Source of the DNA: CAILZL01 sp050181835
Lineage (GTDB): Bacteria; Pseudomonadota; Gammaproteobacteria; Steroidobacterales; Steroidobacteraceae
NCBI GenBank assembly: GCA_050181835.1
Contig: JBFXCU010000009.1
Location: 32,411 to 96,410 of the forward strand
DNA: 64,000 nt
Reading direction: 5' to 3'
Shown here: in pieces, positions 15,916-24,681 of the stretch
Layout: each line of letters begins with the position of its first letter
Position numbering within the stretch: position 1 is the first letter of the stretch
Notes under the pieces: generated by a model
Databases searched by the model: none
Told to the model about the DNA's origin: nothing
The model's input: the letters and a program-made list of their open reading frames with translations, nothing else
Translations under genes and position numbers: made by a program

Positions 15916-18168
15916 ATGTCCCCAACCCAACCTACACTGAACTTCGAAGGCATTGAGCGACAGACGCTGAGTGCGTTCACCGAAAAAGCGTATCTTGATT
16001 ATTCAATGTACGTGATTCTGGATCGTGCACTGCCCTACATTGGCGATGGCTTGAAACCAGTGCAGCGACGTATTGTGTATGCAATGAGCGAGCTGGGTTT
16101 ATCGGCTACCAGCAAACCCAAAAAATCGGCCCGGACCATCGGTGATGTGATCGGCAAGTTTCACCCGCATGGTGACTCGGCGTGTTACGAAGCGATGGTG
16201 TTGATGGCACAGCCCTTCTCTTATCGCTACCCACTGGTGGAAGGGCAGGGCAACTTCGGTTCGCCGGATGATCCAAAATCATTTGCGGCGATGCGTTATA
16301 CCGAATCCAAGCTCACTAAGTACGCCTCATTGTTATTGTCAGAGTTGGGGCAGGGCACGGTAGATTGGACGCCGAACTTCGACGGCACCATGGAAGAGCC
16401 CGTATTGTTGCCAGCACGTGTGCCTAATTTATTGCTCAACGGGACTACTGGCATTGCGGTTGGCATGGCTACCGACGTTCCGCCGCATAATTTACGTGAG
16501 GTCGTTACTGCCTGTATTCATTTTCTGGATGACCCCACGCTGTCAGTGCGTGATCTATGCAAGTATATTCAAGGTCCTGATTTGCCCACTGGTGCCGAAA
16601 TCATTACGCCGCGCAGTGACCTCAAAGCCATTTACGAGAGTGGCAACGGTACCTTCAAGGCGCGTGCTGTGTATGAGGTCGAAGATGGTGACATTGTTAT
16701 TACGCAGTTGCCGTATCTGGTCTCTGGCTCGAAAATAGTGGAGCAGATCGCCGGGCAGATCAATAACAAAAAGCTACCGATGGTGACGGATATTCGCGAT
16801 GAGTCAGATCATGAGTGCCCTACGCGCATCGTCATCACCCCGCGTTCTAACCGCGTCGAAATTGAGCCGCTGATGGCGCATCTGTTTGCGACTACTGATC
16901 TGGAGCGCGGGTATCGCGTTAACTTGAATGTGATCGGTCTGGATGGTCGTCCACGGGTGATGGACTTGAAAAGCATGCTCAGCGAATGGCTGAGTTTCCG
17001 CACCAGTACTGTCAAGCGACGCTTGAACTGGCGCCTGGATAAAGTCAACGCACGTCTGCACATCCTTGATGGCTTGCTGATTGCGTATCTGAATCTGGAT
17101 GAAGTTATTCGTATTATTCGCCATGAAGATGAGCCAAAGTCAGCGCTAATTGCTCGCTTTGGGCTTTCTGAGATTCAGGCAGAAGCGATTCTTGAAACCA
17201 AGCTGCGGCATCTGGCCAAGCTTGAAGAAATGAAAATTCGCGGCGAGCAGGATGAGCTGGCGCGTGAGCGTGATGACTTGCAGAAGTTGTTGGGTAGTGA
17301 CGCCAAACTTAAGCAGCTTATTAAGGAAGAGCTGCAAGCGGTAGCAGAAGAGTTTGGTGATAAGCGTCGTACCAAGATTGTTGAACGTGCCGCTGCGCAG
17401 GCAATTGACGCAAATGAATTGATCGCCAGCGAACCGGTGACGGTAGTGCTATCAACGCGTGGCTGGGCGCGTGCAGCCAAGGGGCATGATATTGATGCAC
17501 GCGCGTTAAGCTATAAAACGGGTGATGAATTCAAGGGTGCTGTGCGTGGGCGTAGCAATCAGCAGGCCGTGTTCCTTGATAGTACCGGGCGTACTTACAG
17601 CATCGCAGCACATGGCTTGCCTGCTGCGCGCGGTCATGGTGAGCCATTGTCAGGCCGGATTGATCCGCCCGATGGTGCCACCTTTGCCGGTGTGATGATG
17701 GGTGAGCCCGGTGACAAGTGGCTACTGGCCACCGATGCTGGCTATGGCTTTATCATCAAGACTGAAGACATGTATTCGCGTAATCGTGCAGGCAAGTTGA
17801 TCCTTAACGTACCTGAAGGTGCCAATGTATTGCCGCCACTGGCTGTACCTGCTGTTGATGAGGCGCTGTTATGCGCGGCCAACAATGATGGCAAGTTGCT
17901 GGTGTTCCCAGTAAATGATTTGCCAGAGTTGGCCAAGGGCAAAGGTAACAAGATTTTTGGTATCGACACCAAACGCTTTGCTACGCGCGATGAATTCATG
18001 ATTAGTGCCGTCGTGATTGCACCCGGACAAAATTTATTGGTATGGACGGGTGAGCGCAAAATGACCCTCAAGTTTGCCGAGCTGAAAGGCTATCGCGGTG
18101 AACGTGCGCAACGTGGTGGCGTGTTGCCACGTGGCTGGCGCAAAGTGGAGCGGTTGGAAGTGGAATAG
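15916..18168 (+). CDS. parC: DNA topoisomerase IV subunit A
   Basis: ParC is the DNA-cutting subunit of topoisomerase IV. The protein has 750 residues. The catalytic tyrosine is Y128 in AAMRYTESKLT. The quinolone-resistance region reads HPHGDSACYEA, with Ser88 and Glu92 at the two positions where resistance changes usually occur, so it looks wild type. The C-terminal beta-pinwheel lacks the GyrA-box, which rules out GyrA. It is paired with parE upstream. A 7-bp hairpin follows the stop. Confidence 0.97.
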   Translation: MSPTQPTLNFEGIERQTLSAFTEKAYLDYSMYVILDRALPYIGDGLKPVQRRIVYAMSELGLSATSKPKKSARTIGDVIGKFHPHGDSACYEAMVLMAQPFSYRYPLVEGQGNFGSPDDPKSFAAMRYTESKLTKYASLLLSELGQGTVDWTPNFDGTMEEPVLLPARVPNLLLNGTTGIAVGMATDVPPHNLREVVTACIHFLDDPTLSVRDLCKYIQGPDLPTGAEIITPRSDLKAIYESGNGTFKARAVYEVEDGDIVITQLPYLVSGSKIVEQIAGQINNKKLPMVTDIRDESDHECPTRIVITPRSNRVEIEPLMAHLFATTDLERGYRVNLNVIGLDGRPRVMDLKSMLSEWLSFRTSTVKRRLNWRLDKVNARLHILDGLLIAYLNLDEVIRIIRHEDEPKSALIARFGLSEIQAEAILETKLRHLAKLEEMKIRGEQDELARERDDLQKLLGSDAKLKQLIKEELQAVAEEFGDKRRTKIVERAAAQAIDANELIASEPVTVVLSTRGWARAAKGHDIDARALSYKTGDEFKGAVRGRSNQQAVFLDSTGRTYSIAAHGLPAARGHGEPLSGRIDPPDGATFAGVMMGEPGDKWLLATDAGYGFIIKTEDMYSRNRAGKLILNVPEGANVLPPLAVPAVDEALLCAANNDGKLLVFPVNDLPELAKGKGNKIFGIDTKRFATRDEFMISAVVIAPGQNLLVWTGERKMTLKFAELKGYRGERAQRGGVLPRGWRKVERLEVE

Positions 18169-18177
18169 CTGCAGTCG

Positions 18178-18195
18178 CTCGTATTTACATACGAG
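18178..18195 (+). terminator. Hairpin after parC
   Basis: CTCGTAT-TTAC-ATACGAG is a perfect 7-bp stem with a 4-nt loop, 10 bp after the parC stop, followed by AATTATT. The T-run is poor, so termination efficiency is uncertain. Confidence 0.4.
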
Positions 18196-18256
18196 AATTA
18201 TTCAACACTAGCTATATTACGTATTGTCAGAGGTATTGTCCCGGGGCATGCTTCAC

Positions 18257-18280
18257 CTCCTGTAAATAGTATTTACGGAG
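18257..18280 (+). promoter_or_regulatory. Hairpin that pairs the cfa ribosome-binding site (possible RNA thermometer)
   Basis: CTCC (18257-18260), a single T, then GTAAATA (18262-18268) can pair with TATTTAC (18270-18276) and GGAG (18277-18280). The GGAG is the Shine-Dalgarno sequence of cfa, 6 bp before the ATG at 18287. An A/U-rich stem with one bulge that buries the ribosome-binding site is the layout of simple RNA thermometers. Seen in sequence; function is inferred. Confidence 0.5.
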
Positions 18281-18286
18281 AGCGCT

Positions 18287-19405
18287 ATGTCACTTTCCCG
18301 TTATCAGCATGAGTTACGACATTTGCTGGCAAGGGCAGAGGTCGCCTTGAATGGCAGCCAGCCGTGGGACATTCAGGTACGCGATCCGGTATTTGCACGG
18401 CGCGTGCTGGCGCAAGGCTCGCTGGGCGTCGGTGAGTCGTACATGGATAAGCAATGGGATTGCGAACGACTCGACGAGATGATGTTTCGTATTTTTCGTG
18501 CGGGCATTGATAACCATCTACCCGGCCTGCGCCTGCTCTGGGCTGGTTTGCTGGCTAAGCTGTTCAATCCGCAAACACCGACTCGCTCTTTCAAAGTCGG
18601 ACAGCATCATTACGATATTGGTGATGATTTGTATCAGCGCATGCTCGATTCGCGCATGATTTATAGCTGCGCTTATTGGCGCAACGCACACACACTGGAA
18701 GCCGCGCAAGAAGCGAAACTGGATTTAGTGTGTCGCAAGCTCGGTTTGCAACCCGGCATGAAGCTGCTCGATATCGGCTGTGGTTGGGGTGGTGCCGCGC
18801 AGTTTGCCGCTGAACGTTATGGGGTGCAGGTTACTGGTGTAACCATCTCACGCAATCAGGCAGAAACTGCGCGTGCTCGATGTCGCGGTTTGCCAGTGGA
18901 TATCCGTTTGATTGACTATCGTAGTTTGCAAGGTCACTTTGATCGCATCTATTCACTGGGAATGTTTGAGCATGTCGGTCTGCGCAACTATCGCACCTAT
19001 TTTCAGACCGCGCGTCGCTTGCTGGCGGATGATGGACTGATGCTATTGCACACCATTGGCCAGAACACTTCGCAACATGCCAATGACCCGTGGATTGAGC
19101 GCTACATCTTTCCCAACTCCACTATTCCGTCGATGGCGCAGATTGCGCGTGCGGTAGAAGGTGATTTTGTAGTTGAGGACTGGCATGGATTTGGCGCAGA
19201 TTACGACCGCACGCTGATGGCTTGGCACAGCCGCTTTAATCAGCATTGGCCGGAACTTGAGGCCCATTATGGCGAACGGTTTCGTCGCATGTGGGATTTC
19301 TGGTTGCTCGCCTCCGCAGCGTACTTCCGTGCTCGCCGTGATCAGCTGTGGCAGGTAGTGCTATCGCCGCACGGCATACCGGGTGGCTATCAGGAAGTTC
19401 GCTAG
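18287..19405 (+). CDS. cfa: Cyclopropane-fatty-acyl-phospholipid synthase
   Basis: Cfa transfers a methylene from S-adenosylmethionine to cis double bonds of membrane phospholipids, usually on entry to stationary phase or under stress. The protein has 372 residues, close to the family norm. It has the N-terminal domain (GVGESYMDKQWDCE), the HYDIGDDLYQRMLD motif, the SAM-binding LDIGCGWGGAAQFAA near residue 160, and the MFEHVG and GFGADYDRTLMAW motifs further on. The ATG has a GGAG 6 bp upstream, but that GGAG lies in a hairpin (18257-18280). The gene stands alone and converges with acr3. Confidence 0.96.
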   Translation: MSLSRYQHELRHLLARAEVALNGSQPWDIQVRDPVFARRVLAQGSLGVGESYMDKQWDCERLDEMMFRIFRAGIDNHLPGLRLLWAGLLAKLFNPQTPTRSFKVGQHHYDIGDDLYQRMLDSRMIYSCAYWRNAHTLEAAQEAKLDLVCRKLGLQPGMKLLDIGCGWGGAAQFAAERYGVQVTGVTISRNQAETARARCRGLPVDIRLIDYRSLQGHFDRIYSLGMFEHVGLRNYRTYFQTARRLLADDGLMLLHTIGQNTSQHANDPWIERYIFPNSTIPSMAQIARAVEGDFVVEDWHGFGADYDRTLMAWHSRFNQHWPELEAHYGERFRRMWDFWLLASAAYFRARRDQLWQVVLSPHGIPGGYQEVR

Positions 19406-19477
19406 CAATCGCTGATTAGCTACCTTTCGGGCGCACGTAATGACTCGGCTAATACTTAGTCGGCGACGAAGGAATTT

Positions 19478-19527
19478 GTAGGCGCTTAATTGCTTCCCGC
19501 ATTGAGGCACATACTTACCAAGCCTAC
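19478..19527 (+). repeat. Degenerate GTAG...CTAC element between cfa and acr3
   Basis: GTAGGCGCTT begins at 19478 and AAGCCTAC ends at 19527, so the two ends are near inverse copies with GTAG outward. It is followed by GGGCTTCAGGCCC (hairpin GGGC/GCCC) at about 19528-19540, inside the last codons of acr3. It fills the space between convergent genes, like the element at 46222-46286, but is more decayed. Confidence 0.4.
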
Positions 19528-19532
19528 GGGCT

Positions 19533-20627
19533 TCAGGCCCTGCGCTGATTGGCGGCGCGCGTGCCGCGTACGTACCAGTCCTTGCTATTGTTGACGATGC
19601 TCACCACCAGAAGCATCGCGGGCACTTCGATCAGCACACCCACGACAGTCGCCAAGGCCGCTCCTGAATTGAAGCCAAACAGACTGATGGCTGCGGCGAC
19701 GGCTAGTTCGAAAAAGTTTGATGCGCCGATCAATGCCGAGGGACAAGCGATATTGTGCTTTTCGCCTATCGCACGGTTGAGCCAGTAAGCCAGTGCTGAA
19801 TTGAAGAACACCTGGACAAGGATGGGCACAGCTAACAGTCCAATCACCAGCGGCTGTTTCAGAATGGCCTCTCCCTGAAAGGCAAACAGTAATATCAAAG
19901 TCGCGAGCAAGGCGGTGATCGACCACGGTCCGATCATGGCCATAGTTGCCTCAAACGTAGTTTGTCCTTTGGCGAGCAGTGCGTTGCGTAACCACTGCGC
20001 CAGAAGCACTGGAATCACAATGTAAAGCACCACCGACGTTAGTAGTGTGTTCCAAGGCACCGTGATGGCGGAGAGCCCAAGCAGGAAGGCTACTAACGGC
20101 GCGAAGGCAAACACCATGATGCTGTCGTTGAGCGCTACTTGTGAAAGCGTAAATAGTGGATCGCCGTTGGTCAGGCTGCTCCATACAAATACCATCGCGG
20201 TGCATGGCGCGGCGGCCAGCAGAATTAGGCCCGCGATGTAGCTGTCTAGTTGATCGGGAGGTAAGTACGGTGCGAACCAATGACGGATGAACAGCCAGCC
20301 AAGAAACGCCATGGAGAACGGCTTCACCAACCAATTGACGAACAGCGTGACGCCGATACCTTTGACATGCTTGCGCACCTCACTCAGTGCTGAGAAGTCC
20401 ACCTTCACTAGCATAGGAATGATCATCACCCAGATGAGCAGTCCGACTGGCAAATTCACCCGTGCGATCTCCATACGTCCGATCGTTTGAAACACGCCGG
20501 GAAAAAACCGACCCAGAGCGATGCCGGCGACGATACATAGAAACACCCAGACAGTCAGATACCGCTCGAACACGCTCATCGGCACGCCTGCTGCTTGCTT
20601 GGCAGTTGCTTCACATTGGGCACTCAT
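19533..20627 (-). CDS. acr3: Arsenite efflux transporter, ACR3 family
   Basis: This is a 364-residue inner-membrane protein with about ten helices that exports arsenite using the proton gradient. ACR3 hallmarks are GLILLAAAPCTAMVFVWS, with the conserved Cys in TM4, and ALIGASNFFELAVAAAI, with the conserved Glu in TM9. I chose the ATG at 20627, one base after the arsC stop, over a GTG at 20648 inside arsC. It is the last gene of arsR-arsI-arsC-acr3. Often annotated arsB, but it is not the unrelated ArsB family. Confidence 0.95.
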   Translation of the reverse strand: MSAQCEATAKQAAGVPMSVFERYLTVWVFLCIVAGIALGRFFPGVFQTIGRMEIARVNLPVGLLIWVMIIPMLVKVDFSALSEVRKHVKGIGVTLFVNWLVKPFSMAFLGWLFIRHWFAPYLPPDQLDSYIAGLILLAAAPCTAMVFVWSSLTNGDPLFTLSQVALNDSIMVFAFAPLVAFLLGLSAITVPWNTLLTSVVLYIVIPVLLAQWLRNALLAKGQTTFEATMAMIGPWSITALLATLILLFAFQGEAILKQPLVIGLLAVPILVQVFFNSALAYWLNRAIGEKHNIACPSALIGASNFFELAVAAAISLFGFNSGAALATVVGVLIEVPAMLLVVSIVNNSKDWYVRGTRAANQRRA

Positions 20628-20628
20628 G

Positions 20629-21135
20629 TCATTGCCTAGGGAGTTCACGGGCGGTGGTCTGCAGCGCTGTTTTTTCCAACTTGCTGGAAGGCAGGCTGAT
20701 CAAGAGCTCCAGACGGTGTTTGATCATGATCATTGTTCTCCGGAACGCTTCGAGCTTGTCTACGTCAGGCGCGTTGCCTGCTGAGGGATCGGGATAGCCC
20801 CAGTGAGCGGTTGCCGGGTGACCTGGCCAGATAGGACAGACTTCGCCTGCAGCGTTGTCGCAGACGGTGATAATCAGATCCATCTTGGGCGCGTTGGTAG
20901 TGGCAAATTCATCCCAGCTCTTGCTGCGCAAGCCTTCAATGGAGATGTTCGCCTGCTGCAACACCTGCAAACCCAATGGGTTCGGTTGTTGATTTTCGCG
21001 GGGACTGCTGCCGGCCGAATACGCCTTGAAGCGGCCTGCGCCCATGGCGTTGAGCAGCGCTTCGGCCAGAATGCTCCGCGCAGAATTGTGCGTGCAAAGG
21101 AACAGGACGTTTAATGGTTGAGTTGGAGTGGTCAT
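20629..21135 (-). CDS. arsC: Arsenate reductase, low-molecular-weight phosphatase type
   Basis: This is a 168-residue ArsC that reduces arsenate to arsenite for export by Acr3. The phosphatase-like P-loop is C14-THNSA-R20, followed by a serine. The two further cysteines needed for the disulfide cascade are present (C92 in VCDNAAG and C100 in EVCPIW), and HWGYPDPS supplies the general acid region. The reductant (thioredoxin or mycothiol/glutaredoxin type) cannot be fixed from sequence. Spacing is 9 bp after arsI, with AGGG overlapping the arsI stop as ribosome-binding site, and 1 bp before acr3. Confidence 0.94.
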   Translation of the reverse strand: MTTPTQPLNVLFLCTHNSARSILAEALLNAMGAGRFKAYSAGSSPRENQQPNPLGLQVLQQANISIEGLRSKSWDEFATTNAPKMDLIITVCDNAAGEVCPIWPGHPATAHWGYPDPSAGNAPDVDKLEAFRRTMIMIKHRLELLISLPSSKLEKTALQTTARELPRQ

Positions 21136-21144
21136 GGCGTTGCC

Positions 21145-21681
21145 CTAGCAGCAAGAAGAGTTGGAAGCATTTGGACTACAGCTTGCGGACTTCGCAGCGA
21201 GATCGGGTGTGGTTGTAGGAGCGCAGCAAACGGAGATGGACTTCTCAACTGCAGCAGGCACCATTGCAGGTTCACAGCACGCGCGAGCATCAGCAGTCTT
21301 GCTACTTTCGTTAAACACCGGAATGTTGCCCAGTGTGTGGAAGTGTTCCCAGGCGATGCCCTGTGGGTCAGTTACCCAATGCTTCTCGCTACGGGCGTAG
21401 CAGCAAGTGGTGTTGCCTTCGTCGAGCAGCGCCATATCGGCAGCCTCGGCGCGAGCTTTGAGTGCGGTTAGCTCTGATGCGTCGTCCACCTGAAAGCCGA
21501 GATGATCGAGCCCTGGCTGGTTGCCACGTGTGGAGATCGCGAAATTTACACGCGGATCTTCAAGCATCCACTTGGCATAGTCGGCCTCGACACGAGCCGG
21601 TTCTGCAGCGAAGAGCTTGGAATAGAAGGCGACACTCTTGGTGAGATCGTCAACACGCACGTGAACGTGGAATCTTTTCAT
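21145..21681 (-). CDS. arsI: ArsI-type C-As lyase (glyoxalase/dioxygenase fold) with Cys-rich tail
   Basis: This is a 178-residue protein from the ATG at 21681, with AAGGA 7 bp upstream. ArsI uses Fe(II) and O2 to break the carbon-arsenic bond of trivalent methyl- and aryl-arsenicals. Metal ligands are predicted at H5 or H7, H60 (LDHLGFQ) and E112 (WEHFH), and the arsenic-binding pair is C93-C94 (TTCCYA). After the core (about residue 122) comes a tail with CC at 135-136, CC at 152-153, a Cys at 168 and CC at 177-178; that tail may bind thiophilic metalloids. A CadI-like cadmium-binding role is the main alternative, as the two share a family. Confidence 0.85.
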   Translation of the reverse strand: MKRFHVHVRVDDLTKSVAFYSKLFAAEPARVEADYAKWMLEDPRVNFAISTRGNQPGLDHLGFQVDDASELTALKARAEAADMALLDEGNTTCCYARSEKHWVTDPQGIAWEHFHTLGNIPVFNESSKTADARACCEPAMVPAAVEKSISVCCAPTTTPDLAAKSASCSPNASNSSCC

Positions 21682-21694
21682 CGGGGTGTCCTTT

Positions 21695-22018
21695 TCAGCA
21701 GTTACAAGAGGCCGCCGTGGGAGCAAGACAAGCCGCTCCCTGACAACAGTTTTCGGTGAGATAGCTCAGCAACTCGTTCATGGTGCTAAATGAGGCGCGA
21801 TAGATCAGATTGCGCCCTTGGCGCTCTTGGCTGATCAAGCCGGAGTGAGTGAGCTCTTTGAGATGGAAAGACAGTGTATTCGGCGCGACTGCCAGTTGTT
21901 GGGCCAAATCTCCCGGTGTCAGGCCCTCATTGCCTGCCACGACCAAGGCGCGGAAGATCCTCAAGCGTACCTCTTGGGCCAAGGCCGCAAGTGAGCGGAT
22001 TACGTCGATTTCTTTCAT
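21695..22018 (-). CDS. arsR: ArsR-family arsenic-responsive repressor
   Basis: This is a 107-residue winged-helix repressor, first gene of the arsenic operon. The recognition helix region is DLAQQLAVAPNTLSFHLKEL. There is no ELCVCDL metal site in helix 3; instead cysteines lie at the C-terminus: C91-C92, C97, C105 and C107 (ENCCQGAAC...CNC). This resembles the C-terminal-site ArsR group (Acidithiobacillus type), in which As(III) binding releases DNA. The start at 22018 is 4 bp from a near-perfect operator palindrome, so expression should be autoregulated. There is no visible Shine-Dalgarno sequence, so the mRNA leader may be very short. Confidence 0.93.
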   Translation of the reverse strand: MKEIDVIRSLAALAQEVRLRIFRALVVAGNEGLTPGDLAQQLAVAPNTLSFHLKELTHSGLISQERQGRNLIYRASFSTMNELLSYLTENCCQGAACLAPTAASCNC

Positions 22019-22022
22019 GATA

Positions 22023-22050
22023 CAATAATACAATGGTTATTGAATTATTG
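22023..22050 (-). promoter_or_regulatory. ArsR operator palindrome
   Basis: Two 12-bp arms, CAATAATACAAT (22023-22034) and ATTGAATTATTG (22039-22050), are inverse copies with one mismatch around a GGTT centre. The site begins 4 bp upstream of arsR. Its A/T richness, symmetry and position fit an ArsR binding site overlapping the promoter of the arsRIC-acr3 operon. Confidence 0.75.
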
Positions 22051-22226
22051 TAAGCCGTCGAGGGGGCAAAACTCAGCTATACGAATGACCATCTCAGAAA
22101 ACAGCTGTCCAGCTTAAGCTGCAATCCGTGACCTACCTTGTAATAGAACGGCTGGAAGGTATCGATCTAGAATGGGGGGCTGAATTGCTCAGAATACGCA
22201 GCTAAAGCATTGGCAGGCCACTTGGT

Positions 22227-22475
22227 ATGGAGAACAATCTGACGACTCTCGAATCCCTCGGGTTCACGCTACCCAGCCCTTGGTACATTTTTGGCTCTAT
22301 TCTGTTCAGCATCATTGGATATGCTACCTATAGATATGGGAAGAAAGCTTCCCTCACCGCACCCAAATGGATCGGAATCGCGTTGATATTCTATCCCTAT
22401 GCCGTAGCGGAGACATGGGTGTTATATATCTGCGGCGTTGCTTTATGTGTGACGGCTTATTTGTATCGAAAGTAA
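22227..22475 (+). CDS. Small two-helix membrane protein
   Basis: This is an 82-residue protein with two or three hydrophobic segments (about 18-34, 48-66 and 64-78). A basic loop, RYGKKASLTAPKW, lies between the first two. The N-terminal LGFTLPSPWYIFGSILFSIIG pattern (LP-SP-YIFG) and the WIG-AL-FYPYAV-ETW block look like a conserved gammaproteobacterial family of unknown function that I recall but cannot name. It lies alone between the divergent ars promoter and phhB (opposite strand). No convincing ribosome-binding site is visible before the ATG. Confidence 0.6.
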   Translation: MENNLTTLESLGFTLPSPWYIFGSILFSIIGYATYRYGKKASLTAPKWIGIALIFYPYAVAETWVLYICGVALCVTAYLYRK

Positions 22476-22625
22476 ATATAAATTGCTCCTCCGAATATCG
22501 CTTCTCAAAACATGAAGAGAAAATTCCACTTATGACTTCAGCTGTTTTTCGGGGGGGATTACCCAGCCAACAATCGCCTGCTGCTGGCCAATATCTCAAT
22601 ACCCATGTAAAACTTCGGGGCCAGA

Positions 22626-22957
22626 TCAACTTTCCAACTGATCAATCTTCGCCGCACAGATGAAATCGTTCTCCGACAGGCCGCCAATGGCATGGGTGCT
22701 GAACCTGATGATGCAGTAGTTGTAACCCACTTCCAGATCGGGGTGATGATCTTCAGTATTGGCGATATGCGCCACGGCATTGACGAAGCTCATGGTGCGA
22801 TAAAAATTCTTGAAGGCATATTTGCGGTGGATGGCTTTGCCATCGGTATCCACTGTCCAGCCCAGTGACAGCTTCTGCATGAAGTGATGGGTGGCATCGG
22901 CATTCAAAGGTTCAACGCCGCCTTCGCAGGGTACGCAATGTTTGCTGCTGAGCTCAC

Positions 22958-22961
<4 letters not shown>
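22626..22961 (-). CDS. phhB: Pterin-4a-carbinolamine dehydratase
   Basis: This enzyme dehydrates 4a-hydroxytetrahydrobiopterin and so recycles the pterin cofactor of aromatic amino-acid hydroxylases. The protein has 111 residues. The family signature is plain: EDHHPDLEVGYNYC followed by STH. Its ATG overlaps the ispG stop as ATGA, so it is translationally coupled to ispG. No phenylalanine hydroxylase gene is in the window, so it may act on folate-like pterins instead. An N-terminal CVPCEGG pair of cysteines is usual for this subgroup. Confidence 0.95.
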
Positions 22962-24187
<1,226 letters not shown>

Positions 24188-24228
24188 GGATGGAAACGAT
24201 CCCGGTTGAGCTAGGCGGTGATTCTAAC

Positions 24229-24299
24229 GCAGGGGCGGTTTGTGAACCGCCCTTCTTCGAGTGATGAGACCCGGAGGGCGGCTCGCGAGCCGCCCCTGC
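24229..24299 (+). repeat. Inverted pair of G/C-rich REP-like palindromes upstream of the glycine riboswitch
   Basis: The left copy (24229-24252) is GCAGGGGCGGTT-TGTG-AACCGCCC; the right copy (24274-24299) is GGGCGGCTCGCGAGCCGCCC flanked by CTGC. They point in opposite directions, with GCAG at each outer end in place of GTAG. They lie in the gap between divergent ispG and gcvT and could insulate the two transcription units. Confidence 0.65.
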
Positions 24300-24379
24300 G
24301 AAACAATGCAGCGGTTCGCGAGAAAGTCGGTGACCTTTCGCAACGCCTCCGCTACCATCGCGCCACCCATGACAACTTG

Positions 24380-24595
24380 GTCGGAGAGAGTCGGACAGCC
24401 GACCGCCGAAGGCGCAACCGCCCGGAAACGCTCAGGCAAATGAACGGCACAAGTTATTTATTCAGTTATTAACGTGGGTCTCTGGAGAGCGATCACCTTG
24501 TTTGCGGCCAGTCCGTAATCAGGACGGTGATCCACCGAAGGGGAGCGGTGTCTGTCAGCAGGACACCCGATCTCTCAGGTACCCGGACAGAGGGG
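24380..24595 (+). promoter_or_regulatory. Tandem glycine riboswitch
   Basis: Two glycine aptamers lie in the 5' leader of gcvT. The first (about 24380-24446) carries the hallmark CCGCCGAAGGCGCAACCGCC and the ACGCTCAGGCAAA stretch. The second (about 24482-24595) has GGAGAGCGATCACC, CCACCGAAGGGGAG and TCTCTCAGGTACCCGGACAG. A short A/T-rich linker (24447-24480) separates them. Paired aptamers upstream of gcvT are a known glycine-sensing ON switch in proteobacteria. A TGAAAGG/CCTTTCA hairpin at 24629-24652 lies between the aptamers and the gcvT ribosome-binding site and may be part of the expression platform. Confidence 0.92.
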
Positions 24596-24681
24596 CGCGG
24601 CTTTGGCTTTCCCGCACGCACTCCGTGTTGAAAGGCAGGCGGCGACCTTTCAGTTCAGGCTCGAAATCGCGGAGACTTTTC

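Noticed and set aside
13941..18168. Reading the topoisomerase pair as gyrB-gyrA
   Set aside because: The B subunit is 628 residues without the gammaproteobacterial GyrB insertion, and the A subunit lacks the GyrA-box, so topoisomerase IV is the better call.
19533..20627. Calling the arsenite exporter ArsB
   Set aside because: The AAPCTAMVFVWS and FFELAVAAA motifs are those of ACR3, an unrelated family.
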